Shown in pieces: positions 1 to 7,265 of a stretch of 34,651 bases of DNA. A model generated the notes under the pieces. It had not been told where the DNA came from. It saw nothing but the letters and a program-made list of their open reading frames with translations, and made no database searches. Location of the stretch: IMG/VR virus record IMGVR_UViG_3300003323_000086, positions 1 through 34,651 of that record. One strand, written 5' to 3'. The translations under genes and the position numbers were made by a program. This DNA comes from a virus. How positions within the stretch are numbered: position 1 is the stretch's first letter; each line of letters opens with the position of its first letter.

Positions 1-1155
1 TTCGTGGAAATGTTCAAGGCGCCCATCAAGGTCTTGCATCCGCTGCTGACGGCCACACAGGAAGGTAACTATGTCGGAACTGAAGCTATTTCTGCGATTC
101 CATTCCAAGGCATCATTCTTGCGCACTCTAACGAAAGTGAGTGGAAGACGTTCCGAAACAACAAGAATAATGAAGCGTTTCTTGACCGAATTTGCGTCAT
201 CAAACTTCCGTATTGCCTCCGTGTCACCGAAGAGCAAGAAATTTACCGCAAGATGCTATCGTCGTCCTCTCTCAAAGACGCGCCATGCGTCCCGGAAACC
301 CTCCGAATTCTTGCAGAATTTTGCGTCATGTCACGTCTGAAGGAGCATGAGAATAGCTCCTATTACTCCAAGATGCGAGTGTACGATGGTCAAAACACTA
401 AGGACAGTGATCCCCGGGCTAAGTCGCTCCACGAATACAAGACAGTCGCGGGAGTGGATGAGGGTATGGAAGGAATCAGCACGCGCTTTGCGTTCAAGCG
501 CCTGTCCGAAGCCTTCAATCTGGACCCTGAAGAAATCTCGGCAGACCCGGTGCACTTGCTATTCGTGCTTGAAAAGGCAATTCGCAATGAGCAATTCCCT
601 GAAGAAGCGGAAAAGAAGCTCATCAACTTTGTGAAGGGCGATCTGGCACCCCGCTACGCGGAGTATATCGGTAACGAGATTCAGAAGGCGTATCTGGAAT
701 CCTATGCAGATTTTGGGCAGAACACGTTTGATAACTACGTGGAATATGCCGATGCGTGGATTCAGGATCGGGACTACAAAGACCCCGATACGCACCTGCA
801 AATGGACCGCAAGGCCCTGGATGATGCCATGTCCAAGATCGAAAAGCCCGCAGGGATTGCCAACCCGAAGGACTTCCGTCATGAGGTGGTGAACTTCTGC
901 CTGCGCGCACGTGCCAAGAACGGGGGCAAGAACCCGGCTTGGACAAGCTACGCCAAGTTGCAGGAAGTGATCGAAAAAACAATGTTCGGTCAGATGGAAG
1001 ACATGCTTCCGGTGATTAGCTTTGGCACCAAAAAGGACAAGGATTCAGAGCGCAAACACACTGAGTTTGTGTCTCGGATGGTCAAGCGAGGCTATACCGA
1101 GAAGCAAGTCCGCCGACTGGTCGAGTGGCACTCCCGCGTACACAAGGCTAACTAA
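1..1155 (+). CDS. prkA: PrkA/YeaG-family serine protein kinase, C-terminal part
   Basis: The frame is open from the window edge, so the N-terminal half, including the Walker A of the AAA+ domain, lies outside. The visible part starts with a highly conserved PrkA stretch (LLTATQEGNY, residues ~15-25) and continues with ILAHSNESEW and LDRI, typical of the AAA+ portion, then the PrkA C-terminal kinase domain to the stop. About 384 residues are seen; the bacterial family is about 640. PrkA (E. coli YeaG) is a protein kinase involved in stationary-phase and nitrogen-starvation stress. Its usual partners YeaH and SpoVR follow here on the same strand, which supports the call. The first in-frame start-like codons in the window (GTG at 4, ATG at 10) are internal, not the true start. 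Confidence 0.93.
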   Translation, partial: FVEMFKAPIKVLHPLLTATQEGNYVGTEAISAIPFQGIILAHSNESEWKTFRNNKNNEAFLDRICVIKLPYCLRVTEEQEIYRKMLSSSSLKDAPCVPETLRILAEFCVMSRLKEHENSSYYSKMRVYDGQNTKDSDPRAKSLHEYKTVAGVDEGMEGISTRFAFKRLSEAFNLDPEEISADPVHLLFVLEKAIRNEQFPEEAEKKLINFVKGDLAPRYAEYIGNEIQKAYLESYADFGQNTFDNYVEYADAWIQDRDYKDPDTHLQMDRKALDDAMSKIEKPAGIANPKDFRHEVVNFCLRARAKNGGKNPAWTSYAKLQEVIEKTMFGQMEDMLPVISFGTKKDKDSERKHTEFVSRMVKRGYTEKQVRRLVEWHSRVHKAN

Positions 1156-1397
1156 TGAAGCCTCATATTTTGTATGAGTTTGGTGTTTGGACTTGTATGG
1201 CTTGGTACCCCGGGGCTGAAAAGGATTTTCCATATATTCCTGTAGGGTATGGGGCAAGTCCTTTAGAAGCGTACAAAAGTTATAACTACGAAAAGGACCG
1301 ATATGTCAGTAATCATCGATCGCCGGGAGACGCCTCGGGACCGGAACATCAACAGTCGGGAGAAATTCCTCAAGCGGGCCAGCAAACAGGTTCGTAG
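1155..1397 (+). CDS. small hypothetical protein overlapping the start of yeaH
   Basis: The ATG shares one base with the prkA stop codon, the usual sign of translational coupling. The 80-aa product starts MKPHILYEFGVWTCMAW and contains GYGASPLEAYKSY, resembling a G-x-G-x-(T/S)-P-x-E-A-Y motif common in short phage proteins of unknown role. The last 32 codons overlap the beginning of the DUF444 gene in another frame, and the C-terminal part (rich in P, G, Q) is probably constrained mainly by that gene. No function is proposed. Confidence 0.6.
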   Translation: MKPHILYEFGVWTCMAWYPGAEKDFPYIPVGYGASPLEAYKSYNYEKDRYVSNHRSPGDASGPEHQQSGEIPQAGQQTGS

Positions 1398-2562
1398 GGC
1401 TGTGGATGACGCCATTACCGATGGCAGTCTGGAGGATTTGCAGAAAGGTAAGGTTAAAGTCCCGGTCAAGGGGATTGATGAGCCTACCTTTCAGCATGAT
1501 TGGGATACCGGTTCAAAGGATTGGGTAGCTCCTGGGAACAAGGATTTTGTAGAGGGCGACACCATCAATAAACCCCCGCAAGGGGGTGGCAAGGGTGGGG
1601 AAGCCTCAGAAGACGGGGAAGGCGAAGATGAGTTCGTGTTCACTCTCACCCAAGAGGAATTCTTGAATTACTTCTTTGAAGATCTGGAGTTACCCGATCT
1701 GCAAAAGAAGACTTTGATGGAGTTGGAGCGTGTCCGAATTCGACGTGCCGGTTTTACATCCTCTGGTAGCCCTACTAATCTTGCTCTTGTGCGTACTATG
1801 CGCAATAGTCTTGGTCGCCGTATTGGCCTAGGTCGGCCCTCCAGTGACAAGATTGAAGAACTGGAACAGGCACTAGAGGAACTGGAAGAACACGAGGAAG
1901 ACGCCCGCCAAGACATTTTGGCACGGCTGGAAGAACTTAAACAGCGCACTAAGGCTATCCCGTGGATTGATCCGATTGATGTTCGGTACAAGGCGTTTGA
2001 GCCTAAGCCCTACCCGATCTCACAAGCAGTTGTGTTCTTCCTGATGGACGTGTCCGGCTCGATGGAAGAACGGGAAAAGGACATCGCAAAGCGGTTCTTC
2101 CTGCTACTGAAGATTTTCCTTAACCGTAAGTACGAGCGGGTAGATGTGGTATTTGTACGACATCATTCCATTGCAGAAGAATGTAATGAGTTTGATTTCT
2201 TCTACAAGCCAGAAAGTGGGGGCACTGTAGTTTCTACGGGACTGGAGTTGGTGAACAAGGTTATCAAGGAACGATACCCTTTGGAAGACTGGAATATCTA
2301 TATTGCCCAGGCTTCAGATGGAGATAATTTCTGGTCGGATGACAAGAAGTGTATTGCCGTCCTGAATGATCTTTTGCCTAAAGTGCAGTACTATGCCTAT
2401 CTGGATATCCCTAATCGGTATTCCAGCCCTGTGACTCCTAGCCAACTGTGGGAAATGTTCTCGGCAATGCTGCCAGACTATGCTAATCTACAGATTAAGC
2501 AGGCCCTGAGTGTTAAGGACATCTGGATGGTGTTTAAGGAACTGTTCAAGAAAGAGGACTAA
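1303..2562 (+). CDS. yeaH: YeaH-like DUF444 protein with VWA fold
   Basis: The 419-aa product is close to the usual length of the family (E. coli YeaH is about 427). It has the charged N-terminal region of DUF444, a glycine-rich linker (residues ~93-107), an acidic helical stretch (~183-213) and a C-terminal von Willebrand A-like domain with a MIDAS motif, DVSGS at 249-253, followed by the conserved ESGGTVVSTG at 304-313. The start is supported by AAGGA seven bases upstream. YeaH is genetically and physically linked to the kinase YeaG/PrkA; here it directly follows prkA and precedes spoVR, so the trio is complete. Its molecular role is unclear even in bacteria. Confidence 0.95.
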   Translation: MSVIIDRRETPRDRNINSREKFLKRASKQVRRAVDDAITDGSLEDLQKGKVKVPVKGIDEPTFQHDWDTGSKDWVAPGNKDFVEGDTINKPPQGGGKGGEASEDGEGEDEFVFTLTQEEFLNYFFEDLELPDLQKKTLMELERVRIRRAGFTSSGSPTNLALVRTMRNSLGRRIGLGRPSSDKIEELEQALEELEEHEEDARQDILARLEELKQRTKAIPWIDPIDVRYKAFEPKPYPISQAVVFFLMDVSGSMEEREKDIAKRFFLLLKIFLNRKYERVDVVFVRHHSIAEECNEFDFFYKPESGGTVVSTGLELVNKVIKERYPLEDWNIYIAQASDGDNFWSDDKKCIAVLNDLLPKVQYYAYLDIPNRYSSPVTPSQLWEMFSAMLPDYANLQIKQALSVKDIWMVFKELFKKED

Positions 2563-2564
2563 TC

Positions 2565-2723
2565 ATGAACTACGAACTCATTACCTATTTCTCTACCAGC
2601 AACACCATGGATGAAATCTTGGATCGGTGGAGCCACGGCACAGCGGCAGAGCAGGCCCTTGCAAAGATGATTGACGACCACATTGAGGATTATTTGTTTT
2701 CGGAGTGGAATAACCATGAATAA
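2565..2723 (+). CDS. small hypothetical acidic protein
   Basis: A 52-aa ORF begins two bases after the yeaH stop, with AGAGGA as a plausible ribosome binding site, and overlaps the next lipoprotein gene by 8 bases. The product (MNYELITYFSTSNTMDE...) is acidic, probably helical, and has no signal or membrane segment. The tight packing in the operon is the main reason to accept it. Function unknown. Confidence 0.55.
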   Translation: MNYELITYFSTSNTMDEILDRWSHGTAAEQALAKMIDDHIEDYLFSEWNNHE

Positions 2724-3093
2724 ATTTATTACCGCCTGTGTTTCTGCACTCTTCCTGGCCGCATGCTCAAATGACGCAGATGTAGCCTCCCGCAATCTCT
2801 CCACAGATGCTGATAATTTTAAGATTAACCGGCGTATTGTGTTCTATAACGGAATTACGGGAGACTACATGCTAACTATCGAGGGCCTTTGTTCTAAAGA
2901 CAATAGTAGCACTGATCGAAAACTTGCCATTGTGTGTAAAACGGGCCCGAACGCTTATAAAAAACATTTTCTGGGCTTGTCAGATAATGTAACGTACTTC
3001 ATCGAACAAATCGACGCGGCCAATGTAAGTGAATACCATTACAAGGTAATCTTTAAACCTTCGGAAATCGTCCCGGAGATTGAAATTCGGTGA
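2716..3093 (+). CDS. phage beta-sandwich lipoprotein
   Basis: The start chosen gives a clear lipoprotein signal: MNKF, a hydrophobic core, then lipobox LAAC with the modified cysteine at residue 17. An upstream in-frame codon would bury the signal peptide. The mature part contains INRRIVFYNGITGDY and KTGPNAYKKHFLGLSDNVTY, which I recognise from a family seen in many enterobacterial and other phages and annotated as beta-sandwich lipoprotein. The mature protein should sit on the outer or inner membrane of the infected cell. Phage lipoproteins of this kind are sometimes linked to superinfection exclusion, but nothing in the sequence proves that. Confidence 0.85.
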   Translation: MNKFITACVSALFLAACSNDADVASRNLSTDADNFKINRRIVFYNGITGDYMLTIEGLCSKDNSSTDRKLAIVCKTGPNAYKKHFLGLSDNVTYFIEQIDAANVSEYHYKVIFKPSEIVPEIEIR

Positions 3094-3097
3094 TTCC

Positions 3098-4549
3098 ATG
3101 AGACCCCTATTCACAGGTAATGAGTGGTCTTTTAAGCTGATCGAGAAGACAGATCAAGCTATCAAGAAGATCGCCACTGAGGAACTGGGCCTAGAGCCTT
3201 ACCCAGCACAGATCGAAATTATTAGCAGCGATCAGATGCTGGAGTTGTATAGCTCTACCGGCCTGCCGATGAACTATAGCCACTGGAGTTTCGGTAAGCG
3301 CTACCTACGGGACGAATACCAGTACCGAAAGGGTATGTCTGGTCTGGCGTACGAAATCGTCATTAACTCTAACCCGTGCATTGCGTACCTTATGGAAGAG
3401 AACACCATGACGATGCAGGCACTTGTGATTGCACACGCGAGCTATGGGCATTCGGACTTCTTCAGGAACAACTACCTATTCAAGCAATGGACTGACGCAG
3501 CAGGTATTCTGGACTATCTTTCTTTCGCCCGCCGATTCATACTTGAGTGTGAACAAAAGTACGGATACGATGAGGTTGAGTGGACGCTTGACGCCTGCCA
3601 CAGCCTGCAAGATTATGGGGTTGATCGGTACAAACGACCTCGACGACTGTCTTTGCAGGATGAAATCACTCGTGCCCAAGATCGTAGTGAACAACGTCAG
3701 CGAGAAGCCCACTATCTCTATGACACAATCACACCGTCAGCCCCTGACGACGTAGAAGAAGAGTTTGAAACCTTTCCTCCCGAACCCCAAGAAAACCTGC
3801 TGTATTTCTTGGAAAAGCATAGCCCAGTACTGGAGGAATGGCAGCGTGAGATTGTGCGGATTGTGCGTAAGATCGCCCAGTATTTCTATCCGCAAGCACA
3901 AACTAAGGTGATGAATGAGGGTTGGGCTACCTTTGTTCACTACTACATCATGAACCGGCTTTGGGAGAAAGGACAACTTACCGATGGACAATACCTCGAA
4001 TTTGTCGCTAGCCATAGCGGAGTTGTATTACAATCACGGTACGATTCTCCCTATTACTCTGGATTCAACCCATATTGGCTTGGGTTTAACATGTTCCAAG
4101 ACATCCGAAGGATGTGTGAGCATCCGAGTGATGAAGACCGAGAATGGTTTCCAGATATCGCTGGCAGAGAATGGAAAAGTACTCTACGAGAAGCTATGGT
4201 GAACTATCGGGATGAGTCGTTTATTCGACAATTCCTGTCACCTAACCTGATCCGCAAATATCATTTGTTTAGGGTAAACGATAGTAAGGACACCCATTAC
4301 ACGGTGGACTTTATCCAGAACGAGCGCGGGTACAAGAAGGTTCGTACCGCTCTAGCAGATATGTACACTCAGTCACAGCGCCAGCCCCATATTCAGGTGG
4401 AACGGGCCGATCTTCGCTACAGCCGTACGTTGTATTTGACCCACAAGAAGTACAATGGGGTAGAACTTAAAGACCCTAAGAAGGTATTGGGTGCAGTAGA
4501 ATATCTGTGGGGGTATCAAGTTAAACTAGATTCGGTGGAGGACGTATGA
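3098..4549 (+). CDS. spoVR: SpoVR/YcgB family protein
   Basis: The product of about 483 aa is the usual size of the family. It carries SpoVR hallmarks: HWSFGKRY near residue 66, ALVIAHASYGHSDFFRNN near 108-125, and MNEGWATFVHYYIMNRL near 275-290. The His/Glu clusters may bind a metal. SpoVR was named for a spore cortex defect in Bacillus; in proteobacteria (YcgB) it belongs with PrkA and YeaH and responds to starvation. ATG 3098 has GGTGA just upstream; an alternative TTG at 3080 would add six residues and overlap the lipoprotein gene. It is the third member of the trio and is followed by a start overlapping its stop (ATGA). Confidence 0.95.
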   Translation: MRPLFTGNEWSFKLIEKTDQAIKKIATEELGLEPYPAQIEIISSDQMLELYSSTGLPMNYSHWSFGKRYLRDEYQYRKGMSGLAYEIVINSNPCIAYLMEENTMTMQALVIAHASYGHSDFFRNNYLFKQWTDAAGILDYLSFARRFILECEQKYGYDEVEWTLDACHSLQDYGVDRYKRPRRLSLQDEITRAQDRSEQRQREAHYLYDTITPSAPDDVEEEFETFPPEPQENLLYFLEKHSPVLEEWQREIVRIVRKIAQYFYPQAQTKVMNEGWATFVHYYIMNRLWEKGQLTDGQYLEFVASHSGVVLQSRYDSPYYSGFNPYWLGFNMFQDIRRMCEHPSDEDREWFPDIAGREWKSTLREAMVNYRDESFIRQFLSPNLIRKYHLFRVNDSKDTHYTVDFIQNERGYKKVRTALADMYTQSQRQPHIQVERADLRYSRTLYLTHKKYNGVELKDPKKVLGAVEYLWGYQVKLDSVEDV

Positions 4550-4779
4550 AATGGTATAAAGACCCATCGTTTATTGCAATCATCTTTGCCCTGGGGTTTT
4601 GGTGTTGGGCCATGTATGTGGATATGGCGGCAGATCAGCAAAAGGCCGCAGAGATTGAAAAGCGCCACAATGCAGAATTACAAGAAGTAGCAAATACGGC
4701 CTATAAGATGGGCAAGCAGATTGCCCGAGATGACTGCCGACGAGTGCGGGACAAGGAAGAGGAAAATGCGCCCAAATAA
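4546..4779 (+). CDS. small membrane protein with coiled-coil tail
   Basis: The start overlaps the spoVR stop codon (ATGA). The 77-aa product has one N-terminal transmembrane segment (residues ~8-26, IIFALGFWCWAMYV) followed by a charged helical tail with two cysteines or charged repeats (QQKAAEIEKRHNAELQE). This is the shape of a small inner-membrane accessory protein or an i-spanin-like protein, but a proper Rz pair is present elsewhere, so a spanin role is unlikely. Function unknown. Confidence 0.7.
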   Translation: MKWYKDPSFIAIIFALGFWCWAMYVDMAADQQKAAEIEKRHNAELQEVANTAYKMGKQIARDDCRRVRDKEEENAPK

Positions 4780-4942
4780 CCGACTCACTAAGCACAAGCT
4801 GTACGAATGGCTCAAGAAGAACTGCCCAGAGATCCTGCTGGAAGATATGGATGAGCTATTCAAGATTTACAAGGCAGACACTGACCATGCCTACGCCTTA
4901 GGCTACCACGATGGATTCAACGATAGGGGGATTCAATGCTAG
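4766..4942 (+). CDS. small hypothetical protein
   Basis: The 58-aa product (MRPNNRLTKHKLYEWLKKN...) starts at an ATG preceded by AAGGAAGAGGAAA, a strong binding site lying inside the end of the previous gene. An upstream in-frame start exists but lacks this site. The C-terminus DHAYALGYHDGFNDRG resembles short helical motifs (A-x-x-x-G-Y-x-x-G) of many small phage proteins. No signal or membrane segment. Function unknown. Confidence 0.65.
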   Translation: MRPNNRLTKHKLYEWLKKNCPEILLEDMDELFKIYKADTDHAYALGYHDGFNDRGIQC

Positions 4943-5013
4943 GATTGCTTGTGGCAGTGCTGTTTGTGATTGCACTGATTTGCTGCGTAGACTGGAGGAA
5001 ATGGGATGACTAG
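4936..5013 (+). CDS. 25-aa membrane micro-protein
   Basis: A 26-codon ORF starts with ATG overlapping the previous stop and has AGGGGG five bases upstream. The peptide MLGLLVAVLFVIALICCVDW... is nearly all one transmembrane helix with a short charged C-terminus. Such peptides are often missed by gene finders. Good binding site plus overlaps on both sides support translation. Function unknown. Confidence 0.5.
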   Translation: MLGLLVAVLFVIALICCVDWRKWDD

Positions 5014-5167
5014 TCACCAAACCCAAACATGGATTGATGATGCTCTGTTGGATTCTTATATTTTGGAGTTTTTGAAACAGGCGCAGATATTTTCGCAAAA
5101 GGCGAATATTCCCGAATTTAAAGAAGCTTTAGCCCTTCTTCACAAAGTAAACGATGTACAGAAATAA
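5006..5167 (+). CDS. small hypothetical protein
   Basis: A 53-aa ORF overlaps the preceding micro-gene (by 8 bases) and the following HNH gene (by 14 bases). GGAGG lies about ten bases upstream of the ATG. The product (MTSHQTQTWIDDALLDSYILEF...) looks like a compact helical protein. No recognisable family. Confidence 0.55.
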   Translation: MTSHQTQTWIDDALLDSYILEFLKQAQIFSQKANIPEFKEALALLHKVNDVQK

Positions 5168-5441
5168 GAAGCTGCTGGCGCTTGCAAATGGGAAGTGTTG
5201 TGCGAACTGTGGCACTGAAGATGGTACGGTAGTGTCCGCACACAGCAACATGTTGCAGCATGGGAAGGGGCGGGGAATCAAGGCAAATGACTGGGCGATT
5301 GCGTGGCTGTGCTTTCGGTGCCATACTGAATATGACCAAGGCACCAAGCTCAATCGCAGGGAGAAAGAGGTATTTTTCCTCAATGCTGCCTTGAAGACTT
5401 ACGGTATGATGCTAGAGTTAGGACTATTGGAGGTTAAATGA
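5154..5441 (+). CDS. YbcO/DUF1364-like HNH-fold protein
   Basis: The 95-aa product contains CCANCGTEDGTVVSAHSN (residues ~15-32), HGKGRGIKANDW (~36-47) and LCFRCHTEYD (~52-61). This Cys-x-x-Cys, AHSN, Cys-x-x-Cys-His layout matches the DUF1364/YbcO family of lambdoid phages, an HNH-like zinc fold suspected to be a nuclease in the nin region. The zinc ligands (two CxxC pairs) and the histidines are present. It overlaps its neighbours on both sides, so it belongs to the same operon. Biochemical activity is inferred from the family only. Confidence 0.85.
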   Translation: MYRNKKLLALANGKCCANCGTEDGTVVSAHSNMLQHGKGRGIKANDWAIAWLCFRCHTEYDQGTKLNRREKEVFFLNAALKTYGMMLELGLLEVK

Positions 5442-5692
5442 TCCACGCTAATCGAGCAAAAGAAATTGCTGACAAGTTTGACCCAGTGTCAGATCGAGAA
5501 ACGCGGCTTGCCAAAACTAAAGCCGAAATTTCGGAAAAAATTCTTGAAGCTGCCAGAACTGGGAAATACCATGTGCATGTAGCTATAGAAGCAGATATTG
5601 CTGGAGACATGTGCGGGTATTTGTGTGGGGATTGTGGGTATCTTGTAACTCAGACATTCCCCCACAGTTGTTTTAAGATTTCTTGGACCTAG
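5438..5692 (+). CDS. hypothetical protein with CxxC pair, last gene of the left operon
   Basis: The start overlaps the previous stop (ATGA). The 84-aa product has a charged helical N-terminus (MIHANRAKEIADKFDP) and a cysteine-containing C-terminus (DMCGYLCGDCGYL) that could hold a metal or a disulfide. Its TAG stop overlaps, tail to tail, the stop of the Rz1 gene on the other strand; no terminator hairpin lies between the converging operons. Function unknown. Confidence 0.65.
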   Translation: MIHANRAKEIADKFDPVSDRETRLAKTKAEISEKILEAARTGKYHVHVAIEADIAGDMCGYLCGDCGYLVTQTFPHSCFKISWT

Positions 5693-5925
5693 CAGCCACC
5701 TAAAGCAGCCTCTAGCTGTTCTTCATACCCTAAATGCAATTGGATGTCTGACAGTACGCATTTAGTCATATTGAACACGGATTCTCCAGGCTGTACGCAG
5801 GCAGGATACTGAAACTGGGGTTTCTCGATCTGCGGTGGGTTGCATTTGACCGGCACAGGCACTTGAACTGTTTTGACGGTCGAGGCACACCCAGCCAACA
5901 GTAGCACTAAGCAAAGGTATTTCAT
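5689..5925 (-). CDS. Rz1-like outer-membrane spanin lipoprotein
   Basis: The 78-aa product has a short lipoprotein signal with lipobox LAGC (Cys at residue 13), then a proline-rich segment (VQVPVPVKCNPPQIEKPQFQYP), both typical of o-spanins. Its start overlaps the stop of the Rz-like gene (ATGA), the usual separated-but-overlapping spanin arrangement. With Rz it fuses inner and outer membranes at the last step of lysis. The mature chain, about 66 residues with three further cysteines, is a little longer than lambda Rz1. Confidence 0.85.
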   Translation of the reverse strand: MKYLCLVLLLAGCASTVKTVQVPVPVKCNPPQIEKPQFQYPACVQPGESVFNMTKCVLSDIQLHLGYEEQLEAALGGC

Positions 5926-6257
5926 TTCACACTCTCTAGAAACAGATTCTGCGCATCCTCACAAGTAGAACCAATTGCCTCCTGAAGTTTTTTTGCCCGG
6001 TTGTAGTTTGACTGGGCGTTTTTCTTTGCTTGTGCTAAAGCTGCATCACGTGCCTTGTTAGCGGCGTCAATCTGTGCTCTCATAGCGTCCACTGCCGCAT
6101 TCTGCGTATCGATAGCGGCGTTGGCTGCCGCTACCTGCTTGGTAAGCTCGTTGATAGTAGTTTGGCGATGGTCCGCTTCAAGTTTGAACCACGCAACAGC
6201 CGCCAGCAATACAATCGCAATCCCAGCCTCAAGATACGTCCTGATTCCCAGCATCAT
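5922..6257 (-). CDS. Rz-like inner-membrane spanin
   Basis: The 111-aa product has one N-terminal transmembrane segment (residues ~10-25, AGIAIVLLAAVAWFKL) followed by a long alanine-rich coiled coil (~30-95, repeated A/Q/K heptads such as AAANAAIDTQNAAVDAMRAQ). This is the i-spanin form. It is coupled to the holin gene upstream (stop and ATGATG overlap) and to Rz1 downstream. It spans the periplasm to meet the Rz1 lipoprotein. Confidence 0.85.
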   Translation of the reverse strand: MMLGIRTYLEAGIAIVLLAAVAWFKLEADHRQTTINELTKQVAAANAAIDTQNAAVDAMRAQIDAANKARDAALAQAKKNAQSNYNRAKKLQEAIGSTCEDAQNLFLESVK

Positions 6258-6484
6258 TTTTCACACTCACGTTTCAATCCAAGAGCGACTCCTACGCCGC
6301 CAAACAAGGCAGCAACCCCACCCCCGAAGTTAAGCACATCGAAATGTGCCTTATTGACAACAATGTCCCAAAACGCCAAACCCAAAGCAGACAGGATTGA
6401 CATCACAGCCAGATACTTTACAATATCGTGAGTCTGGTTGTCCGATTCCGTAAACAGTTGCCTAACCACTTCTCGCAAACCCAT
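6254..6484 (-). CDS. probable holin, two transmembrane segments
   Basis: The 76-aa product has a charged N-terminus, a first hydrophobic segment (~25-46, LAVMSILSALGLAFWDIVV), and a second glycine-rich one (~54-70, GGGVAALFGGVGVALGLK), ending in a charged tail. This fits a class II holin that opens the inner membrane to the endolysin. GGGGG about seven bases upstream is a good binding site. Position inside the lysis cassette supports the call; the other membrane protein at 7074-7265 is a competing candidate, and the two may act as holin and antiholin. Confidence 0.7.
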   Translation of the reverse strand: MGLREVVRQLFTESDNQTHDIVKYLAVMSILSALGLAFWDIVVNKAHFDVLNFGGGVAALFGGVGVALGLKRECEK

Positions 6485-6487
6485 ATG

Positions 6488-6589
6488 CTACCCCCATCTA
6501 TCGCGCTTCTGCTTGCGCTCTTCGCGGCGCTCTTGTTTCTTTTTCTCAGCACTACGTTGTTGTTGCCTTTCCCGAAATTCTTTATTCAT
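6488..6589 (-). CDS. 33-aa highly charged basic micro-protein in the lysis cassette
   Basis: The start codon overlaps the endolysin stop (ATGA) and the stop lies four bases before the holin start, so the ORF fills the gap exactly. The peptide is almost entirely charged (many K, R, E, Q; for example RREERKQKRD), predicted as a single helix, with no membrane segment. The upstream binding site is weak, so translation would depend on coupling to the endolysin. Function unknown. Confidence 0.5.
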   Translation of the reverse strand: MNKEFRERQQQRSAEKKKQERREERKQKRDRWG

Positions 6590-7074
6590 TTTTGATTCTG
6601 ACGATAAACATGTTCAGCCAAGACGTAATCCCCACTTTCGTACAAAGTGTACTCAGCCAGACGGCGTGCTTTCAGGCCCTTTACTGGAACTCCTCCAGCA
6701 TTAATCCACTTGCCCCACTCCGTACCAATTTCTACAATTGGGGCCATAGCGTTAATTTTCTTCAACAGTGTGCTACTATCCAGATTCCCTTTCCCTAAGT
6801 TGTAGGTAAAGCACACCAAAGCATCAAACTCGGATTGGGTCAAAGTACCCTGCACAGCCGTGTTTACGGCCCCCTCAGCAGTCTCTAGGTCTCGTGCCAG
6901 TAGGGAAGTAGCTTCTACGCTGGAAATCGCTCCAAAGACCTCTCCAGGCTTAATCAGGTGTCCAAATCCAATGGTGGGCAGGCCAGCGCTATCGTTGTAC
7001 GGCACAGCGCTGAAACCTTCAAACATCTTGATAAACTCTACCCCCTGTGAGGAGGTTTTACGTGCATAATCCAT
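6586..7074 (-). CDS. endolysin, GH24 lysozyme (T4/P22 type)
   Basis: The 162-aa product has the full phage lysozyme signature. The catalytic Glu in MFEGF is followed after eight residues by Asp (YND) and after five more by Thr (PTIGFGH), the E-8-D-5-T spacing of GH24 enzymes. It cuts the glycan backbone of murein. There is no N-terminal signal or anchor segment, so release through a holin is expected. Its start overlaps the stop of the upstream membrane-protein gene (TAATG). Confidence 0.95.
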   Translation of the reverse strand: MDYARKTSSQGVEFIKMFEGFSAVPYNDSAGLPTIGFGHLIKPGEVFGAISSVEATSLLARDLETAEGAVNTAVQGTLTQSEFDALVCFTYNLGKGNLDSSTLLKKINAMAPIVEIGTEWGKWINAGGVPVKGLKARRLAEYTLYESGDYVLAEHVYRQNQK

Positions 7075-7265
7075 TACTTGAATTTAAAGAAGAAATTATA
7101 GGCGCCGGCCACACCGGCACCGAGAACAAATAACCATTTAAAGACTGCCACCACGGCATTGGCTGTTCGCCATGCCTCCACCAAATCCTTGATATCGGAT
7201 TGCATTGCCTTTACCGATTCTTCAAGTTCCGCCACCCTCATTGCAATATTATCGTTATCACTCAT
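7074..7265 (-). CDS. small coiled-coil/transmembrane protein, XhlA-like; candidate holin partner
   Basis: The 63-aa product has an N-terminal heptad region (AELEESVKAMQSDIKDL) and a C-terminal transmembrane segment (~38-58, AVVAVFKWLFVLGAGVAGAY) with a short basic tail. This is the layout of haemolysin XhlA-type proteins, which often sit beside phage lysis genes. It is coupled at both ends (ATGA with the upstream gene, TAATG with the endolysin). It may be the holin, an antiholin or a lysis regulator. Confidence 0.65.
   Translation of the reverse strand: MSDNDNIAMRVAELEESVKAMQSDIKDLVEAWRTANAVVAVFKWLFVLGAGVAGAYNFFFKFK

Noticed and set aside
3080-3097. TTG start for spoVR
   Set aside because: It overlaps the lipoprotein gene and adds only six residues not typical of the family; ATG 3098 is simpler, though not proved.
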